The notes under the pieces are model-generated. The model saw only the letters and a program-made list of their open reading frames with translations. It ran no database searches and was not told the origin of the DNA. 64,000 nt of DNA, taken from assembly GCF_003443655.1 (NCBI RefSeq), contig NZ_CP031941.1, forward strand, positions 5,667,001 through 5,731,000, given 5' to 3'. Source of the DNA: Nostoc sphaeroides. Its GTDB lineage: Bacteria > Cyanobacteriota > Cyanobacteriia > Cyanobacteriales > Nostocaceae. The position numbers were made by a program, and so were the translations under genes. This document shows, piece after piece, positions 1 to 8,552 of the stretch (position 1 is its first letter; each line of letters starts with the position of its first letter).

Positions 1-118
1 CAGCCAGTGGCATGATCAATTCTGAAGGAATCGGGGGAAAAAGGTTCTCTAGGAACATTAGTAGGGCGATTCCCCAATAACCAAAATAGTTGATAGTATT
101 AGTTATCCATTCAAGCAT
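1..118 (-). CDS. DedA/VTT-family membrane protein, N-terminal fragment
   Basis: Only the first 39 codons are inside the window; the gene runs off the left edge. The start is the ATG at 118-116. The visible peptide begins MLEWITNTINYFGYWGIALL and continues with a hydrophobic stretch and the segment LENLFPPIPSELIMPLA, which matches the conserved start of the DedA (SNARE-associated/VTT) family, where the E-x(3-5)-PPIPSE motif lies in a re-entrant membrane loop. DedA proteins act in the inner membrane and are linked to lipid-carrier or phospholipid flipping. The family call is from the motif; nothing can be said about the C-terminus. Confidence 0.8.
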   Translation of the reverse strand, partial: MLEWITNTINYFGYWGIALLMFLENLFPPIPSELIMPLA

Positions 119-587
119 TGAGTCAATTCCTGAAATTGTTGTACTAGTCTTGTTACTAAGATTCCGCTTTAGCTTTTAAAAAAGCTAACTATCCCCGCTT
201 GCTAAAGTCAAGGTAATTCGGCTGCACAAAAACTTGGCATCGAAATGAATAAACAGAGTAAGAGAAGTAGAAGCTAGTAGTCTGTCTCAAAAATTTTGAA
301 GGGTTGTAGAGACGCGAAATTTCGCGTCTCTTTAGCCCTTGAAATTGAGCGATAAATCGCTCACTACGAACCTGAAAAAATTAATGAAACCAACCACCAG
401 ATTTTATTTTCTAATTTTTTAGATCCCCCTTAGTCGGTTTTTTAAAAGGACTAGGGAGGATCTAAAGATTTGATGGAAAATTTAAAAACATACTAAGGGG
501 GTTTTCTTCTGAGGTTGTGAGGTTGCGCCTGTGGGAGAGCAGGGAGAAAATTTTACCTTGTCCCCCTCATCCCCCTCATCCCTTCTT
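119..587. repeat. Gene-free stretch with small palindromic repeats
   Basis: No gene seen. Around 277-345 lies one end of the TAGT(A/G)GTCTGTC element family also found near 48.6 kb and 60.1 kb, including a perfect 22-bp palindrome at 309-330 centred on GCGAAATTTCGC. At about 418-467 two arms related to TTAGATCC..TAGTC and GACTAGGGAGGATCTAAA face each other; this could act as a terminator between the flanking genes, but it looks like a dispersed repeat. Confidence 0.55.
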
Positions 588-1694
588 CTAGGCTGTCGGG
601 GTCAATGATTGTACTCTTGATTCCGATTGCCACTCTAATGGATTCAAAACTCGATCTTCCAGCGCCATCTGCTCAATCAAACTTGCCAATCTCAGGGCTT
701 TGAGAGCTTGTTCACCACCTACTGAGGGTTGATTGCCCCCATGTACACAGTTGACAAAATGCTCTAATTCTGCACTTAAGGGTTGAATATTGCTGGTGTA
801 GACTTTTTCAATTACACCATCTTGCCTGTAAAGTACCTGTCGGTGGTCGGTGAGAGAATTGGCAGTCGTTTGTCGGTGAATCAAAATTTCATTCTTGAGA
901 AAATCTGCCTCAGTGAATGAATTTTTGCAATGGGCGACAATCCGGCGAATTTTTCGGTGGGTAACTTTACTGGCGGTCAGAGTAGCAACAATACCATTGG
1001 CAAACCCCAAGGTGGCAGTTACGTAATCTAAATAACCAGAGTCCAAGGCGCGAGTACCGCTAGCAGTCAATTTTGTGACTGGGGAAGCAGCTAATTCTAG
1101 AAGTAGGTCGATGTCATGGATCATTAAATCCAGCACAACCGAAACATCGTTTGCCCGATCTGAGTAAGGACTCATTCTATGGGCTTCTAGCGCCAGCAAT
1201 TCTTCAGTTTTAAGCACTTGGCTTAGTTCTTTAAAAGCTGGATTGAAACGCTCAATATGACCCACTTGCAGGATACACCCAGACTCAGCTGCGGCATTTA
1301 CTAAAGACTCTGCCTCAGAAATACTGGCTGCGATCGGTTTTTCAATCAAAACATGAATTCCCGCTAACAGACAGTTGATGCCCACGGCATAGTGCAGACG
1401 GGTGGGAACAGCTACACAAACTGCTTCTACAAGGGGTAGCAAATCACAGTAATCTTCAAAAAAACGCACCTTGTAGTTGCTGGCAGTTTCTAGCCCTCGC
1501 TCAACATTAATATCTGCGACTCCGACTAGTTCAACATCTTTCATTGAACTCAGCACGCGAGCGTGATGTTGTCCCATGTTACCCACTCCAATCACGCCTA
1601 TGCGGATCGGTCGTGGCTGGTTACGCTGTGTATATAGATTCGGTTCTGCCACTGACATGCTATCTTGCACTATTATTCTCTCCTCAACCACCAA
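588..1694 (-). CDS. Gfo/Idh/MocA family NAD(P)-dependent oxidoreductase
   Basis: A 368-residue protein of the usual family length. The N-terminal Rossmann fold shows IGVIGVGNMGQHHARVL (about residues 31-47), followed by the family's EKP motif in HVLIEKPIA (about 115-123; the Lys is the usual catalytic/cofactor residue) and a HDIDLLLEL segment in the C-terminal substrate domain. Family members oxidise or reduce sugars or related polyols using NAD(P). The sequence resembles cyanobacterial UDP-sugar dehydrogenase-like members, but the substrate cannot be read from sequence. A second in-frame ATG at 1658 (MSVAEP) is an alternative start that removes a weakly conserved leader. It stands alone, with no operon partner. 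Confidence 0.88.
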   Translation of the reverse strand: MVVEERIIVQDSMSVAEPNLYTQRNQPRPIRIGVIGVGNMGQHHARVLSSMKDVELVGVADINVERGLETASNYKVRFFEDYCDLLPLVEAVCVAVPTRLHYAVGINCLLAGIHVLIEKPIAASISEAESLVNAAAESGCILQVGHIERFNPAFKELSQVLKTEELLALEAHRMSPYSDRANDVSVVLDLMIHDIDLLLELAASPVTKLTASGTRALDSGYLDYVTATLGFANGIVATLTASKVTHRKIRRIVAHCKNSFTEADFLKNEILIHRQTTANSLTDHRQVLYRQDGVIEKVYTSNIQPLSAELEHFVNCVHGGNQPSVGGEQALKALRLASLIEQMALEDRVLNPLEWQSESRVQSLTPTA

Positions 1695-1770
1695 ATTTAG
1701 AGACGCTACGGCCGTTGGCGTTTATACTCGAAAGCCAGTTACGATCCGTCTAAAACCATCCAGATGGTAA

Positions 1771-2375
1771 CATAGAGCCTATGTTTATGAAGAATTTCAA
1801 AGTTTATGATCGGTTCCCGTAATCCAAATATCTTTTGTATAGATAGTTCGGGTTTGTTTTGGATTTTGCACTTTTTACAATAAATATGTGTCTTTTTATT
1901 AACTTTAAAACATTAAGTAAGCCTTAAGTGTAAATTCTTCAAATTTCTCAGGTTCGCCTAACTCTGCTCCTACTTAACTTAATTGGTGCATTTAGGTAAT
2001 TAGTTACCGGGATCAATATCTAATTGATACTACTAAAATTACAAAGTCATGAAAAAGTAACATGTATGCTTTTTGAAAGAAACATGCTATCGGAAATTAT
2101 CGGCACTGATTAATTGAAAAGATTTTTGTATGATTATTTGCAGCACCGTTGTAGGCAAATAATCCTGCAAAGAAGCAAACTACCCGTAGGGTCTGGTAGA
2201 GAAGACATCGCATCGCTTTTTGAGAGAAACTAGTGTAGATTGTTTCTTTGGAATATCTAAGGTGGGGCGTTGTTTACCATCACTGACAAGGTTCAGGAGT
2301 TGCTTTAGCATTGCTTCCTGACCAGAAATGTTGAGGTCTAATTTAGCGATTTAAAATCCCAAATTTGCAACTGAG
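1771..2375. other. Gene-free stretch upstream of queC
   Basis: About 600 AT-rich bases without a convincing gene. On the minus strand 2178-2359 an open frame of about 60 codons (containing NISGQEAMLKQLLNLVSDG) lacks a start codon and could be a protein fragment; I do not recognise it. I looked for a preQ1 riboswitch in front of queC and did not see a clear one. Confidence 0.4.
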
Positions 2376-3053
2376 ATGAAAGCTGTAATTCTGTTATCTG
2401 GGGGATTAGACTCTTCCACAATTCTATACAAAGCTAAGGCTGATGGCTGTGAATGTCATGCTATTTCCTTTGATTACCAGCAGCGACACCGACGAGAGTT
2501 ACAGTCAGCCCTCAGTGTTGCTCAAAAAGTTGCGATCGCAAAACATCAGATAATTAATTTTGATTTACGACAATGGGGTGGTTCAGCACTTACCGATGAT
2601 GCCATTGATTTACCCCAAGAGCGATCGCAGGGTGAAATGTCTCAAAATATTCCTGTAACTTATGTTCCGGCTCGTAATACCATATTTTTAAGCTTTGCTC
2701 TTGGTTTAGCCGAAGCGATCGCAGCTGAACGTGTCTATATCGGTGTCAATGCCTTAGATTACTCAGGATATCCTGACTGTCGCCCCGACTATATCCAGGC
2801 AATGCAGGAAGTTTTTCGCCTGGGAACCAAACAAGGGCGTGAGGGACAACCAATTAAGATTGTTGCACCCCTGATCAACCTGAAAAAAACTGAAATCATC
2901 CAACTGGGGAACCAATTGGGAGTTCCTTGGGAACTAACTTGGTCTTGCTATGCCGGTGAAGATGTCGCCTGTGGTGTGTGTGATTCTTGTCGCTTGCGGC
3001 TAGCAGCTTTTGCCGAATTGGGACTTGTTGATCCAGTGGAGTATGCTTTTTGA
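2376..3053 (+). CDS. queC: 7-cyano-7-deazaguanine synthase QueC
   Basis: A 225-residue enzyme that converts 7-carboxy-7-deazaguanine to preQ0 with ATP and ammonia in the queuosine pathway. The N-terminal PP-loop SGGLDS is at residues 8-13. The C-terminal zinc site is visible as C-Y-A-G-E-D-V-A-C-G-V-C-D-S-C (about residues 196-210), with four cysteines as expected for QueC. Length is normal for the family and the start is the only sensible ATG directly before the PP-loop. The gene is transcribed alone and its 3' end runs straight into heptameric repeats. Confidence 0.96.
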   Translation: MKAVILLSGGLDSSTILYKAKADGCECHAISFDYQQRHRRELQSALSVAQKVAIAKHQIINFDLRQWGGSALTDDAIDLPQERSQGEMSQNIPVTYVPARNTIFLSFALGLAEAIAAERVYIGVNALDYSGYPDCRPDYIQAMQEVFRLGTKQGREGQPIKIVAPLINLKKTEIIQLGNQLGVPWELTWSCYAGEDVACGVCDSCRLRLAAFAELGLVDPVEYAF

Positions 3054-3294
3054 GTTAGGAGTTAGGAGTTAGGAGTTTAGAGTTTGGAGTTAGGAGTTAG
3101 GAGTTAGGAGTTAGGAGTTTGGAGTTAAAATCCAATACAGTTCAGTTATGCCCCAAATCTTTTGTAGAGACGTTGCAATGCAACGTCTCTACATACCAAA
3201 AACCCTTAACCCAAGCGTATTGAGTTAAAATTCATAACTCCTAACTCCTAACTCTCAACTCCTAACTCCTAACTCTCAACTCCTAACTCTTGCA
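3054..3294. repeat. Short tandem heptamer repeats (TTAGGAG type), two facing blocks
   Basis: Right after the queC stop there is a run of TTAGGAG-related heptamers (3054-3125). A short segment follows with a hairpin of the TGTAGAGACGTTGCAATGCAACGTCTCTACA type around 3160-3192, and then an opposing block of CTAACTC heptamers (3236-3294) that runs into the end of the next gene. The two blocks are reverse complements, so the spacer could form a large hairpin between two convergent genes. Confidence 0.85.
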
Positions 3295-4663
3295 ACCGTT
3301 GCAGTTCAATTTGATGCAGGCGTGGGCCAACAATTGATACCACTGTGAATTCGAGATTTTGATAACGGAAGGTTTCGCCAATGGCCGGAATTTTCTGTAA
3401 CTGATACAGCAAAAAGCCCCCTAGTGTCTGATATTCTCTTGTCAAGGGCAAATCGAGATGCAAAACTTCGTTGAGGTCTTCGAGGTTGATTTGTGCCTGG
3501 ACTAAAAATTTATGCTCATCTAACATCTGAATCAGCAAGTCGTCGTTGCTTTCAGGTTCACTCGCGTCGCCAATGATTTCGGCTATGACATCTTTGATTG
3601 TCACTAGTCCCACAGTAGAGCCAAATTCATTCACTACCATGACCATAGCTGGTTTCTCTTGCTGCATCATGGGCAAAAGTTCACTCAAGGGTGTGTGTTC
3701 GGGAACAAATCGGGCGGGACGCATCCAAGGTTGGATTTGTGTCTCTAAACTGAGCTTTCCTATAGCTAAAGGTTGTGCCAAATCTTTAAAATAAACAATG
3801 CCGCGAATATCGTCTAAAGATTCACCAATCACGGGATAACGAGAGTAACCAGTAGCAGCCATTTCTCTGAGTAATGTCTGGAAGGTAGCATCTTTTGGCA
3901 GTGCGATAATACTGGTGCGGGGGATCATCACATCTTGAACCATGACATCCCCAAACTCAAAGACATTATTGAGCAATTCTCGTTCCGCACGCTGTAAACC
4001 AGTAGACCCCCATTCTGTAGAGATAATCAGTTGCAATTCTTCGGGAGTCACAGGTGGCCTCCAGCCTTGACCTGTGTATTGGATGCCAAAAATCCGCAAT
4101 AAAAAACGAGTTGATTGGTTGAGAATCCAGATAAAGGGGCCGAAAAAACGCACGATCGCTTTTACCGAAGGCCCCAAAAACCTAGCTAGCTGTTCTGAGT
4201 ACAGCATGGCTAAGGATTTAGGACATAATTCTCCGATCACAATTTGCAAATAGGCAATCAAGAAAAAGGCAATGGGAATTGATAGAGAATGCGCCAGGAA
4301 GGTAGTCATACTACTGGGTAGAGGCCAGGATTTTAACCATGCATTAACCAGCACCACAATCGTACTTTCGCCAATCCATCCCAATGCCAAACTAGAGAGG
4401 GTAATACCTAACTGAGTAGTAGATAGTAGTCGGTCAATACTACGTTGTAGCATCTCGACTGCGATCGCTGGAACATCCCCAGCCTTAACTAGCTGGTGAA
4501 TACGCGATCGCCGCACGCTCACCATCGAAAATTCCGCCGTCACAAAAAAGGCATTTATGGCAATCAGCAGTAGCACTGACAATAACCGTAGCGCCACATC
4601 TGTCCAAATTAAATTAGGAAAACCAATCACCACCAAAGCTCGTGTAAAACTCACGCCCTCCAT
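3269..4663 (-). CDS. CNNM/CorC-type (hemolysin C family) membrane protein with CBS pair
   Basis: 464 residues. The N-terminal half (about 1-200) is the CNNM/DUF21 membrane domain with about four hydrophobic segments and the conserved NAFFVTAEFSMVSVRRSRI region. The middle carries two CBS domains starting near VMIPRTSIIALP and ending at GSTVGLVTIKDVIAEIIGD. The last 80 residues form the CorC_HlyC domain. Proteins of this kind are implicated in Mg2+/Co2+ transport or its control, and 'hemolysin' is a historical name. The C-terminal 9 codons overlap the heptamer repeat block, so the very end (LQELGVES) may be repeat-derived. Confidence 0.9.
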   Translation of the reverse strand: MEGVSFTRALVVIGFPNLIWTDVALRLLSVLLLIAINAFFVTAEFSMVSVRRSRIHQLVKAGDVPAIAVEMLQRSIDRLLSTTQLGITLSSLALGWIGESTIVVLVNAWLKSWPLPSSMTTFLAHSLSIPIAFFLIAYLQIVIGELCPKSLAMLYSEQLARFLGPSVKAIVRFFGPFIWILNQSTRFLLRIFGIQYTGQGWRPPVTPEELQLIISTEWGSTGLQRAERELLNNVFEFGDVMVQDVMIPRTSIIALPKDATFQTLLREMAATGYSRYPVIGESLDDIRGIVYFKDLAQPLAIGKLSLETQIQPWMRPARFVPEHTPLSELLPMMQQEKPAMVMVVNEFGSTVGLVTIKDVIAEIIGDASEPESNDDLLIQMLDEHKFLVQAQINLEDLNEVLHLDLPLTREYQTLGGFLLYQLQKIPAIGETFRYQNLEFTVVSIVGPRLHQIELQRLQELGVES

Positions 4664-4757
4664 TTAAGGGGATTGGGGATTGGGTATCGGGGATTGGGTA
4701 TTGGGAAGAATTCAGCCCCCAGTCCCCAGTCACCAGTCCCCAGTCCCCAGTCCCAAT

Positions 4758-5459
4758 CTACCTTTCTACAGGAATATTCAATGCCTCTAGCTTCAATTCT
4801 TGAGCGGGATAATCAGTAAGAGCAAGTGATATTTTCTTGACATCATCAAGTAAAGCTGTGGGAATGCTCACTGTACCTGTAAATGCTGGCCCATTTGCAG
4901 GCAATTCTGTTGGTAAACCCTCTGTACTAGCACTCAGGGTTCGTCCTTTATCATCAGTAACATCTAAAAAACTATACAGGAAGCGGACAGAATCTTTACC
5001 TTTGTTCTGCATTTTCACTTTCAGTAGCAAATCACCACCAGAGTAGCGGACAGATTGCACAGACATGGTTACGCCCTCACTGAGGGCAGTAACTGGAAAA
5101 CCTGGCTGGAGTTTTTCTTCAACCACTGCTGGGGGTTTTTCCTCTGGCTTCTGCTTGCTGCTATTGGTTTCTTCATCATCGTCCTCTAGCTTTTCCGATT
5201 TAGCAGCCTTGGTCTTACCCTCAATTCGCGCTTTGACAATTTTCAGAATTTCGTCCTCTTTTAATAGCACTAGCCCTCCCTGTTGGGAGCTATTTGCTTT
5301 ATTACTGGCAAATTTGGTTGTCGGACGCCCATCTGGTGTAGTAACGCCTTTTAGTGCTGAACTACCTAGTTCAAACCCCAAAAGGGCGCTCACAGAACCT
5401 GCTCCCATCATCAGGATTAACAAAACCAAAGTAAGAAGTACAGTAGAATTTATTTTCAT
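4758..5459 (-). CDS. Hypothetical secreted or membrane-anchored protein, cyanobacterial
   Basis: 233 residues from the ATG at 5459 (MKINSTVLLTLVLLILMMGA). An upstream start at 5522 would add 21 residues lacking any signal-like character. A single N-terminal hydrophobic segment (about 4-27) suggests a signal anchor. A low-complexity acidic/lysine linker (DDDEETNSSKQKPEEKPP) separates it from a C-terminal domain of about 110 residues that looks like a beta-sandwich (MSVQSVRYSGGDLLLKVKMQNKGKDSVRF), reminiscent of DUF4352-type extracytoplasmic domains. No function assigned. The gene lies 94 bp downstream of, and on the same strand as, the CNNM gene. Confidence 0.7.
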   Translation of the reverse strand: MKINSTVLLTLVLLILMMGAGSVSALLGFELGSSALKGVTTPDGRPTTKFASNKANSSQQGGLVLLKEDEILKIVKARIEGKTKAAKSEKLEDDDEETNSSKQKPEEKPPAVVEEKLQPGFPVTALSEGVTMSVQSVRYSGGDLLLKVKMQNKGKDSVRFLYSFLDVTDDKGRTLSASTEGLPTELPANGPAFTGTVSIPTALLDDVKKISLALTDYPAQELKLEALNIPVER

Positions 5460-5753
5460 CGCTGACAAGCTATCACAATAGAATGCTGGTCTATTTAAGA
5501 ATAGTGAAGCTTTTGACCTCAATCCTTAAAGGAACTTAATCAATATTAGTCTGCACTATTTTATGATTAAATTATGTAGTATAAAAATCTGATAAGCTAT
5601 TGTCGAGTATTCACAGGTGTAAATGTGTGCTATAATTACGCAATTGGTTAAATTCAGTGGATGAGGTATTTTCCTCAGTCTAAAATTAGCAAATCAGGTT
5701 GACCTAAGAGTTGAAATAATTAACTCTTATGAACCCGAAACCCAACAAAACAA

Positions 5754-5826
5754 GCGCCTTTGGCCGATTGGGGAGGCAACGAACTCATAATTCGTCTTCA
5801 GGCTGGTTCGATTCCAGCAGGGCGCA
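5754..5826 (+). tRNA. tRNA-Met (CAT anticodon)
   Basis: A cloverleaf can be folded by eye: acceptor stem GCGCCTT (5754-5760) with AGGGCGC (5819-5825), anticodon stem ACGAA/TTCGT closing the loop CTCATAA (anticodon CAT), T-arm CTGG-TTCGATT-CCAG, discriminator A at 5826. No CCA is encoded. A CAT anticodon can belong to elongator Met, initiator Met or lysidine-modified Ile; the first acceptor pair is a normal G-C, which argues against the initiator. Elongator Met is my choice. Confidence 0.9.
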
Positions 5827-5929
5827 CTAGAATGATCCAAAAGCAGTAATAGAGGGATAAAAGGCATGGGGCATGGGGCATTAATTATTTTTTCCCTACT
5901 CCCCACTCCCTACTCCCTACTCCCCAATA

Positions 5930-6364
5930 TTACCGAGGTGGTAAAGTTTCAAACTTGAATTCAGTTCCCACTTTGAGTTTGTTGCTATTCAAACGAGGAG
6001 ACATCATTAGCGATGTGTCGTAAGGATTTGGTAAATCAGGAGTGCGAATATATGGATCGTTGCCAACTTGTTGAGTCAGGACATCATGATATAAAGTGTT
6101 AAGCAACTGAGCATCGCGGGCAATTTCATTTTCTGGGAAGGAACCACCGAAACCGTAACCACCTCCTAGAAGTGAGTCTAGTTGCCGCTTGAGGCTACCA
6201 TTTTCGTAAAAATTGCGATCGTGACGAAAATAAGCTCGCTCAAATGCATCACTCGTAGTTTCAGTTTTGGGGGTTTCCGTTTGGGCAGATGCAACAGAGG
6301 GAAAAGCAATACCAGCAGCAAGCAGTACCAATAAACCACCAAAGGCTTTAAATTTTATACCCAC
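5930..6364 (-). CDS. Hypothetical exported protein, cyanobacteria-type
   Basis: 144 residues from a GTG start. It has a clear signal peptide: a hydrophobic core GGLLVLLAAGIAFPSVASA with an A-S-A cleavage site near residue 27. The mature part is small and polar with a glycine-rich turn (LLGGGYGFGGSFPENEIA) and no cysteines. I do not recognise a characterised family. It is divergent from pyrE, from which it is separated by 100 bp, so both probably have promoters in that gap. A run of CCCTACTCCCCACT-type repeats flanks its 3' end. Confidence 0.7.
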   Translation of the reverse strand: MGIKFKAFGGLLVLLAAGIAFPSVASAQTETPKTETTSDAFERAYFRHDRNFYENGSLKRQLDSLLGGGYGFGGSFPENEIARDAQLLNTLYHDVLTQQVGNDPYIRTPDLPNPYDTSLMMSPRLNSNKLKVGTEFKFETLPPR

Positions 6365-6464
6365 GTTCCTAACTCCTCAATTTTTGGGCAATCTTAATTT
6401 ATGCTTAACTTCAGAACTCTGATGAGTTCAACCTTTGGTGTAGCACAACTTTTAATGTTTTGTA

Positions 6465-7088
6465 ATGACGTATCCTACTGAAACTCTTACCCACTCTGAT
6501 ATTTGGGCAACCACTGCTGATTTGACTATTTTGCGCCACAAGCTACTAGATTTATTTTCTCAACTTGCTTATCAAGAAGGTGATTTTGTTCTCGCTTCTG
6601 GGCTGCGTAGCTCTTATTATGTCAATAAGATGCAGGTAACACTTCACCCTCAAGGAGCTTTGGCAGTCGGACGATTGCTGTTTCCTTTACTACCTGTAGA
6701 TACTCAGGCTGTAGGTGGTTTAACGATGGGGGCTGATCCAATGGTGACAGCAGTGAGTATAGTTTCTGTTTATGAAAACCGCCCTATACCAGCACTGATT
6801 ATTCGCAAGGAAGCCAAGGGTTATGGGACGAAAGCTTATATAGAAGGCCCCACTTTACCTGAAGGTGCAAAAGTAGTAGTTTTGGAAGATGTCGTTACAA
6901 CTGGGCAATCGGCTTTAAAAGCAGTTGAGCGTCTTAAAGATGCAGGTTATACCGTAAATCAAATAATTTCACTGGTAGACCGACAGCAAGGCGGAGGTGA
7001 GTTGTACCAGTCGGCTGGGTTGAAGTTTGAAACTTTGTTTTCGATTCAGGAAGTTCAGGAACGCTACCGACAACTTGCGAATTCATAA
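6465..7088 (+). CDS. pyrE: Orotate phosphoribosyltransferase
   Basis: 207 residues. It converts orotate and PRPP to orotidine 5'-monophosphate in de novo pyrimidine synthesis. The PRPP-binding loop is seen as VVVLEDVVTTGQSALKAVE (about residues 138-156), and the N-terminal EGDFVLASGLRSSYYVNKM corresponds to the conserved F-x-L-x-SG-x-x-S-x-Y-x-x orotate-binding region. IIRKEAKGYGTKAYIEG is the flexible catalytic loop. Length fits the family and the start is the first ATG after the intergenic region. No pathway partner is adjacent. Confidence 0.95.
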   Translation: MTYPTETLTHSDIWATTADLTILRHKLLDLFSQLAYQEGDFVLASGLRSSYYVNKMQVTLHPQGALAVGRLLFPLLPVDTQAVGGLTMGADPMVTAVSIVSVYENRPIPALIIRKEAKGYGTKAYIEGPTLPEGAKVVVLEDVVTTGQSALKAVERLKDAGYTVNQIISLVDRQQGGGELYQSAGLKFETLFSIQEVQERYRQLANS

Positions 7089-7167
7089 GTGTCGCTTGCC
7101 AAATTATTTGACAATTTGACAACTTTATGTGATTGAAAATATTACTCTTAAAGCCCTAATAAGGGTT

Positions 7168-7346
7168 TTATGATTTTAGGCTGAAAATAGCCTTTACTGC
7201 ACTGGCGATCGCAGAAGATACTTTTTCGATTTCTTCTTTAGTTGTAAATTTCCCAATACCAATTCTTAACGCTCCCTCAATTATATTTTCTCCAAGATTC
7301 ATTGCTTGCAGAACGTGAGATGGTGCGATCGCGCATTGCACCGACT
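7168..7346 (-). pseudogene. Cysteine desulfurase (NifS/IscS/DndA-like) C-terminal remnant
   Basis: Reading the minus strand into the stop at 7170-7168 gives about 58 codons: QKSVQCAIAPSHVLQAMNL followed by GENIIEGALRIGIGKFTTKEEIEKV and the tail IFSLKS. The pattern C-x-x-x-PSHVL-x-AM, then LRI-x-x-GKFTT-x-EEI, is the C-terminal end of aminotransferase class V cysteine desulfurases; the Cys corresponds to the persulfide-carrying residue. The frame is closed by a stop just upstream and has no start, so it is a relic. Because a Dnd island without dndA begins about 3.4 kb downstream, a lost dndA is possible, but this is inference. Confidence 0.75.
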
Positions 7347-7379
7347 TTTGATAATTTAAATAACTAGAGAACTAATTGA

Positions 7380-8276
7380 ATGACACGTTTCATACATGAC
7401 AAATTTGCCAAAGACTATCTTGAGGAATTGCTAAAAGATTACGGAGAAGTCAATTCCTCAGAAAAAGTCTCAGGAGAGATTAAAGAAATAGATGTTTTCT
7501 TCACTCCTGACAAACAGCAAAGCTCTAATTTACAAATACTGGGTTTACTAGGAAGATTTGCTGAAAATCCTGCACTCATAGAACCATTCCGCAATCCAGC
7601 TTCTAGCGATGAAATATGCGACTGTATTCTCAAATTATTAGAAGTCAAAGCTCTTTTACGCCGAGAAGCTAAAGCCAATAAAATCAAACTTCAGGACTCA
7701 GAAATTCCCAAATTGTGGGTTCTTACTCCAACAGTATCTGAAACTAGATTGTCTAGCTTTGGAACTCTTGAAAAAGACAGTTGGTTATCAGGAGTGCATT
7801 TTCTCCCAGATGCCTTGCGGACAGCAATTGTAGCGATACATCAATTACCACAGATACCGGAAACATTATGGTTGAGGCTTTTGGGTAGGGGAAGCGTACA
7901 GTCACAGGCAATTATCGAGTTGCAAGGGTTACCATTAAATCATCCATACCAAAAAGCAACCCTGGAATTAGTTTACAACTTGCGCGAAAACTTGAGAGTA
8001 AATCAAGAATTAGAAGCAGATGATAGGGAGTTAGTTATGCGATTAGAACCACTTTATCAAAGAGATAGGGAACAAGCCAAACAAGAGGGAAGACAGGAAG
8101 GAGAACAACATTTAATTATACGTCTGCTCAATCGCCGTGTTGGGGAAATTAATGAATCATTAATCGAGCGAATTAAAGGTTTATCGGTTGAACAATTAGA
8201 AACTCTAGGAGAAGCATTACTAGACTTTTCTAATGTTGCTGATTTAGAAGCTTGGTTAAACCAACAACAAGGATAA
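7380..8276 (+). CDS. Rpn-family/PD-(D/E)XK nuclease-like protein with DUF4351 C-terminus
   Basis: 298 residues. The N-terminal MTRFIHDKFAKDYLEELL and the core (EIDVFFTPD, then LGLLGRFAENPALIEPFRN) match the large cyanobacterial family annotated as Rpn-type recombination-promoting nuclease/putative transposase. The C-terminal 65 residues (EGRQEGEQHLIIRLLNRRVG to the end) are a DUF4351 helical domain, preceded by the charged QEGRQEGEQ linker typical of these proteins. Catalytic residues are only partly evident. Members are multi-copy and mobile-like; function is not established. The gene directly follows the cysteine desulfurase remnant, marking a turnover region. Confidence 0.75.
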   Translation: MTRFIHDKFAKDYLEELLKDYGEVNSSEKVSGEIKEIDVFFTPDKQQSSNLQILGLLGRFAENPALIEPFRNPASSDEICDCILKLLEVKALLRREAKANKIKLQDSEIPKLWVLTPTVSETRLSSFGTLEKDSWLSGVHFLPDALRTAIVAIHQLPQIPETLWLRLLGRGSVQSQAIIELQGLPLNHPYQKATLELVYNLRENLRVNQELEADDRELVMRLEPLYQRDREQAKQEGRQEGEQHLIIRLLNRRVGEINESLIERIKGLSVEQLETLGEALLDFSNVADLEAWLNQQQG

Positions 8277-8340
8277 AAAGTGTAAGGAGTTGGTGCGATC
8301 GCACCAATTCTTTATTATTTAAATAGCACGCACAGAGACT

Positions 8341-8466
8341 TCATTTATCTTGTTGTGACCAATCCTCAATCTTTAAAGAAGGTACTTGAGAAAAATCCCG
8401 ATAGTTTCGCGTCACTACAACTGCATCATTGCTCAAGGCAATTGCTGAAATTCGCATATCCAATTC
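8341..8466 (-). pseudogene. PIN-domain (VapC-type) toxin, C-terminal remnant
   Basis: The minus-strand frame ending at the TGA 8343-8341 reads [20 protein letters not shown] and then [18 protein letters not shown]. The D-x-R-I-A-x-A-x-x-x-x-A-x-VVT-x-N-x-x-DF-x-x-V pattern is the C-terminal half of PIN ribonucleases, with the conserved Asp and the T-R-N metal-site region. A stop codon lies immediately upstream and 14 bp further begins the 3' end of tRNA-Thr, so the N-terminal half is missing and no antitoxin is left. Confidence 0.8.
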
Positions 8467-8480
8467 TTATCTATACTTAA

Positions 8481-8552
8481 AGCCAGCAGCGGGATTTGAA
8501 CTCGCGACCTTCCGATTACAAGTCGGATGCACTACCACTGTGCTATGCTGGC
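8481..8552 (-). tRNA. tRNA-Thr (TGT anticodon)
   Basis: On the minus strand the acceptor stem GCCAGCA (8552-8546) pairs with TGCTGGC (8488-8482). The anticodon stem CCGA/TCGG encloses loop CTTGTAA with anticodon TGT, and the T-arm is GCGAG-TTCAAAT-CCCGC-like with the usual GTTCAAATC core. The discriminator is T at 8481. CCA is not encoded. The D-arm GCACAGTGGTAGTGC is canonical. Confidence 0.93.

Noticed and set aside
2300-2375. preQ1 riboswitch before queC
   Set aside because: No convincing hairpin plus A-rich pseudoknot tail could be drawn.
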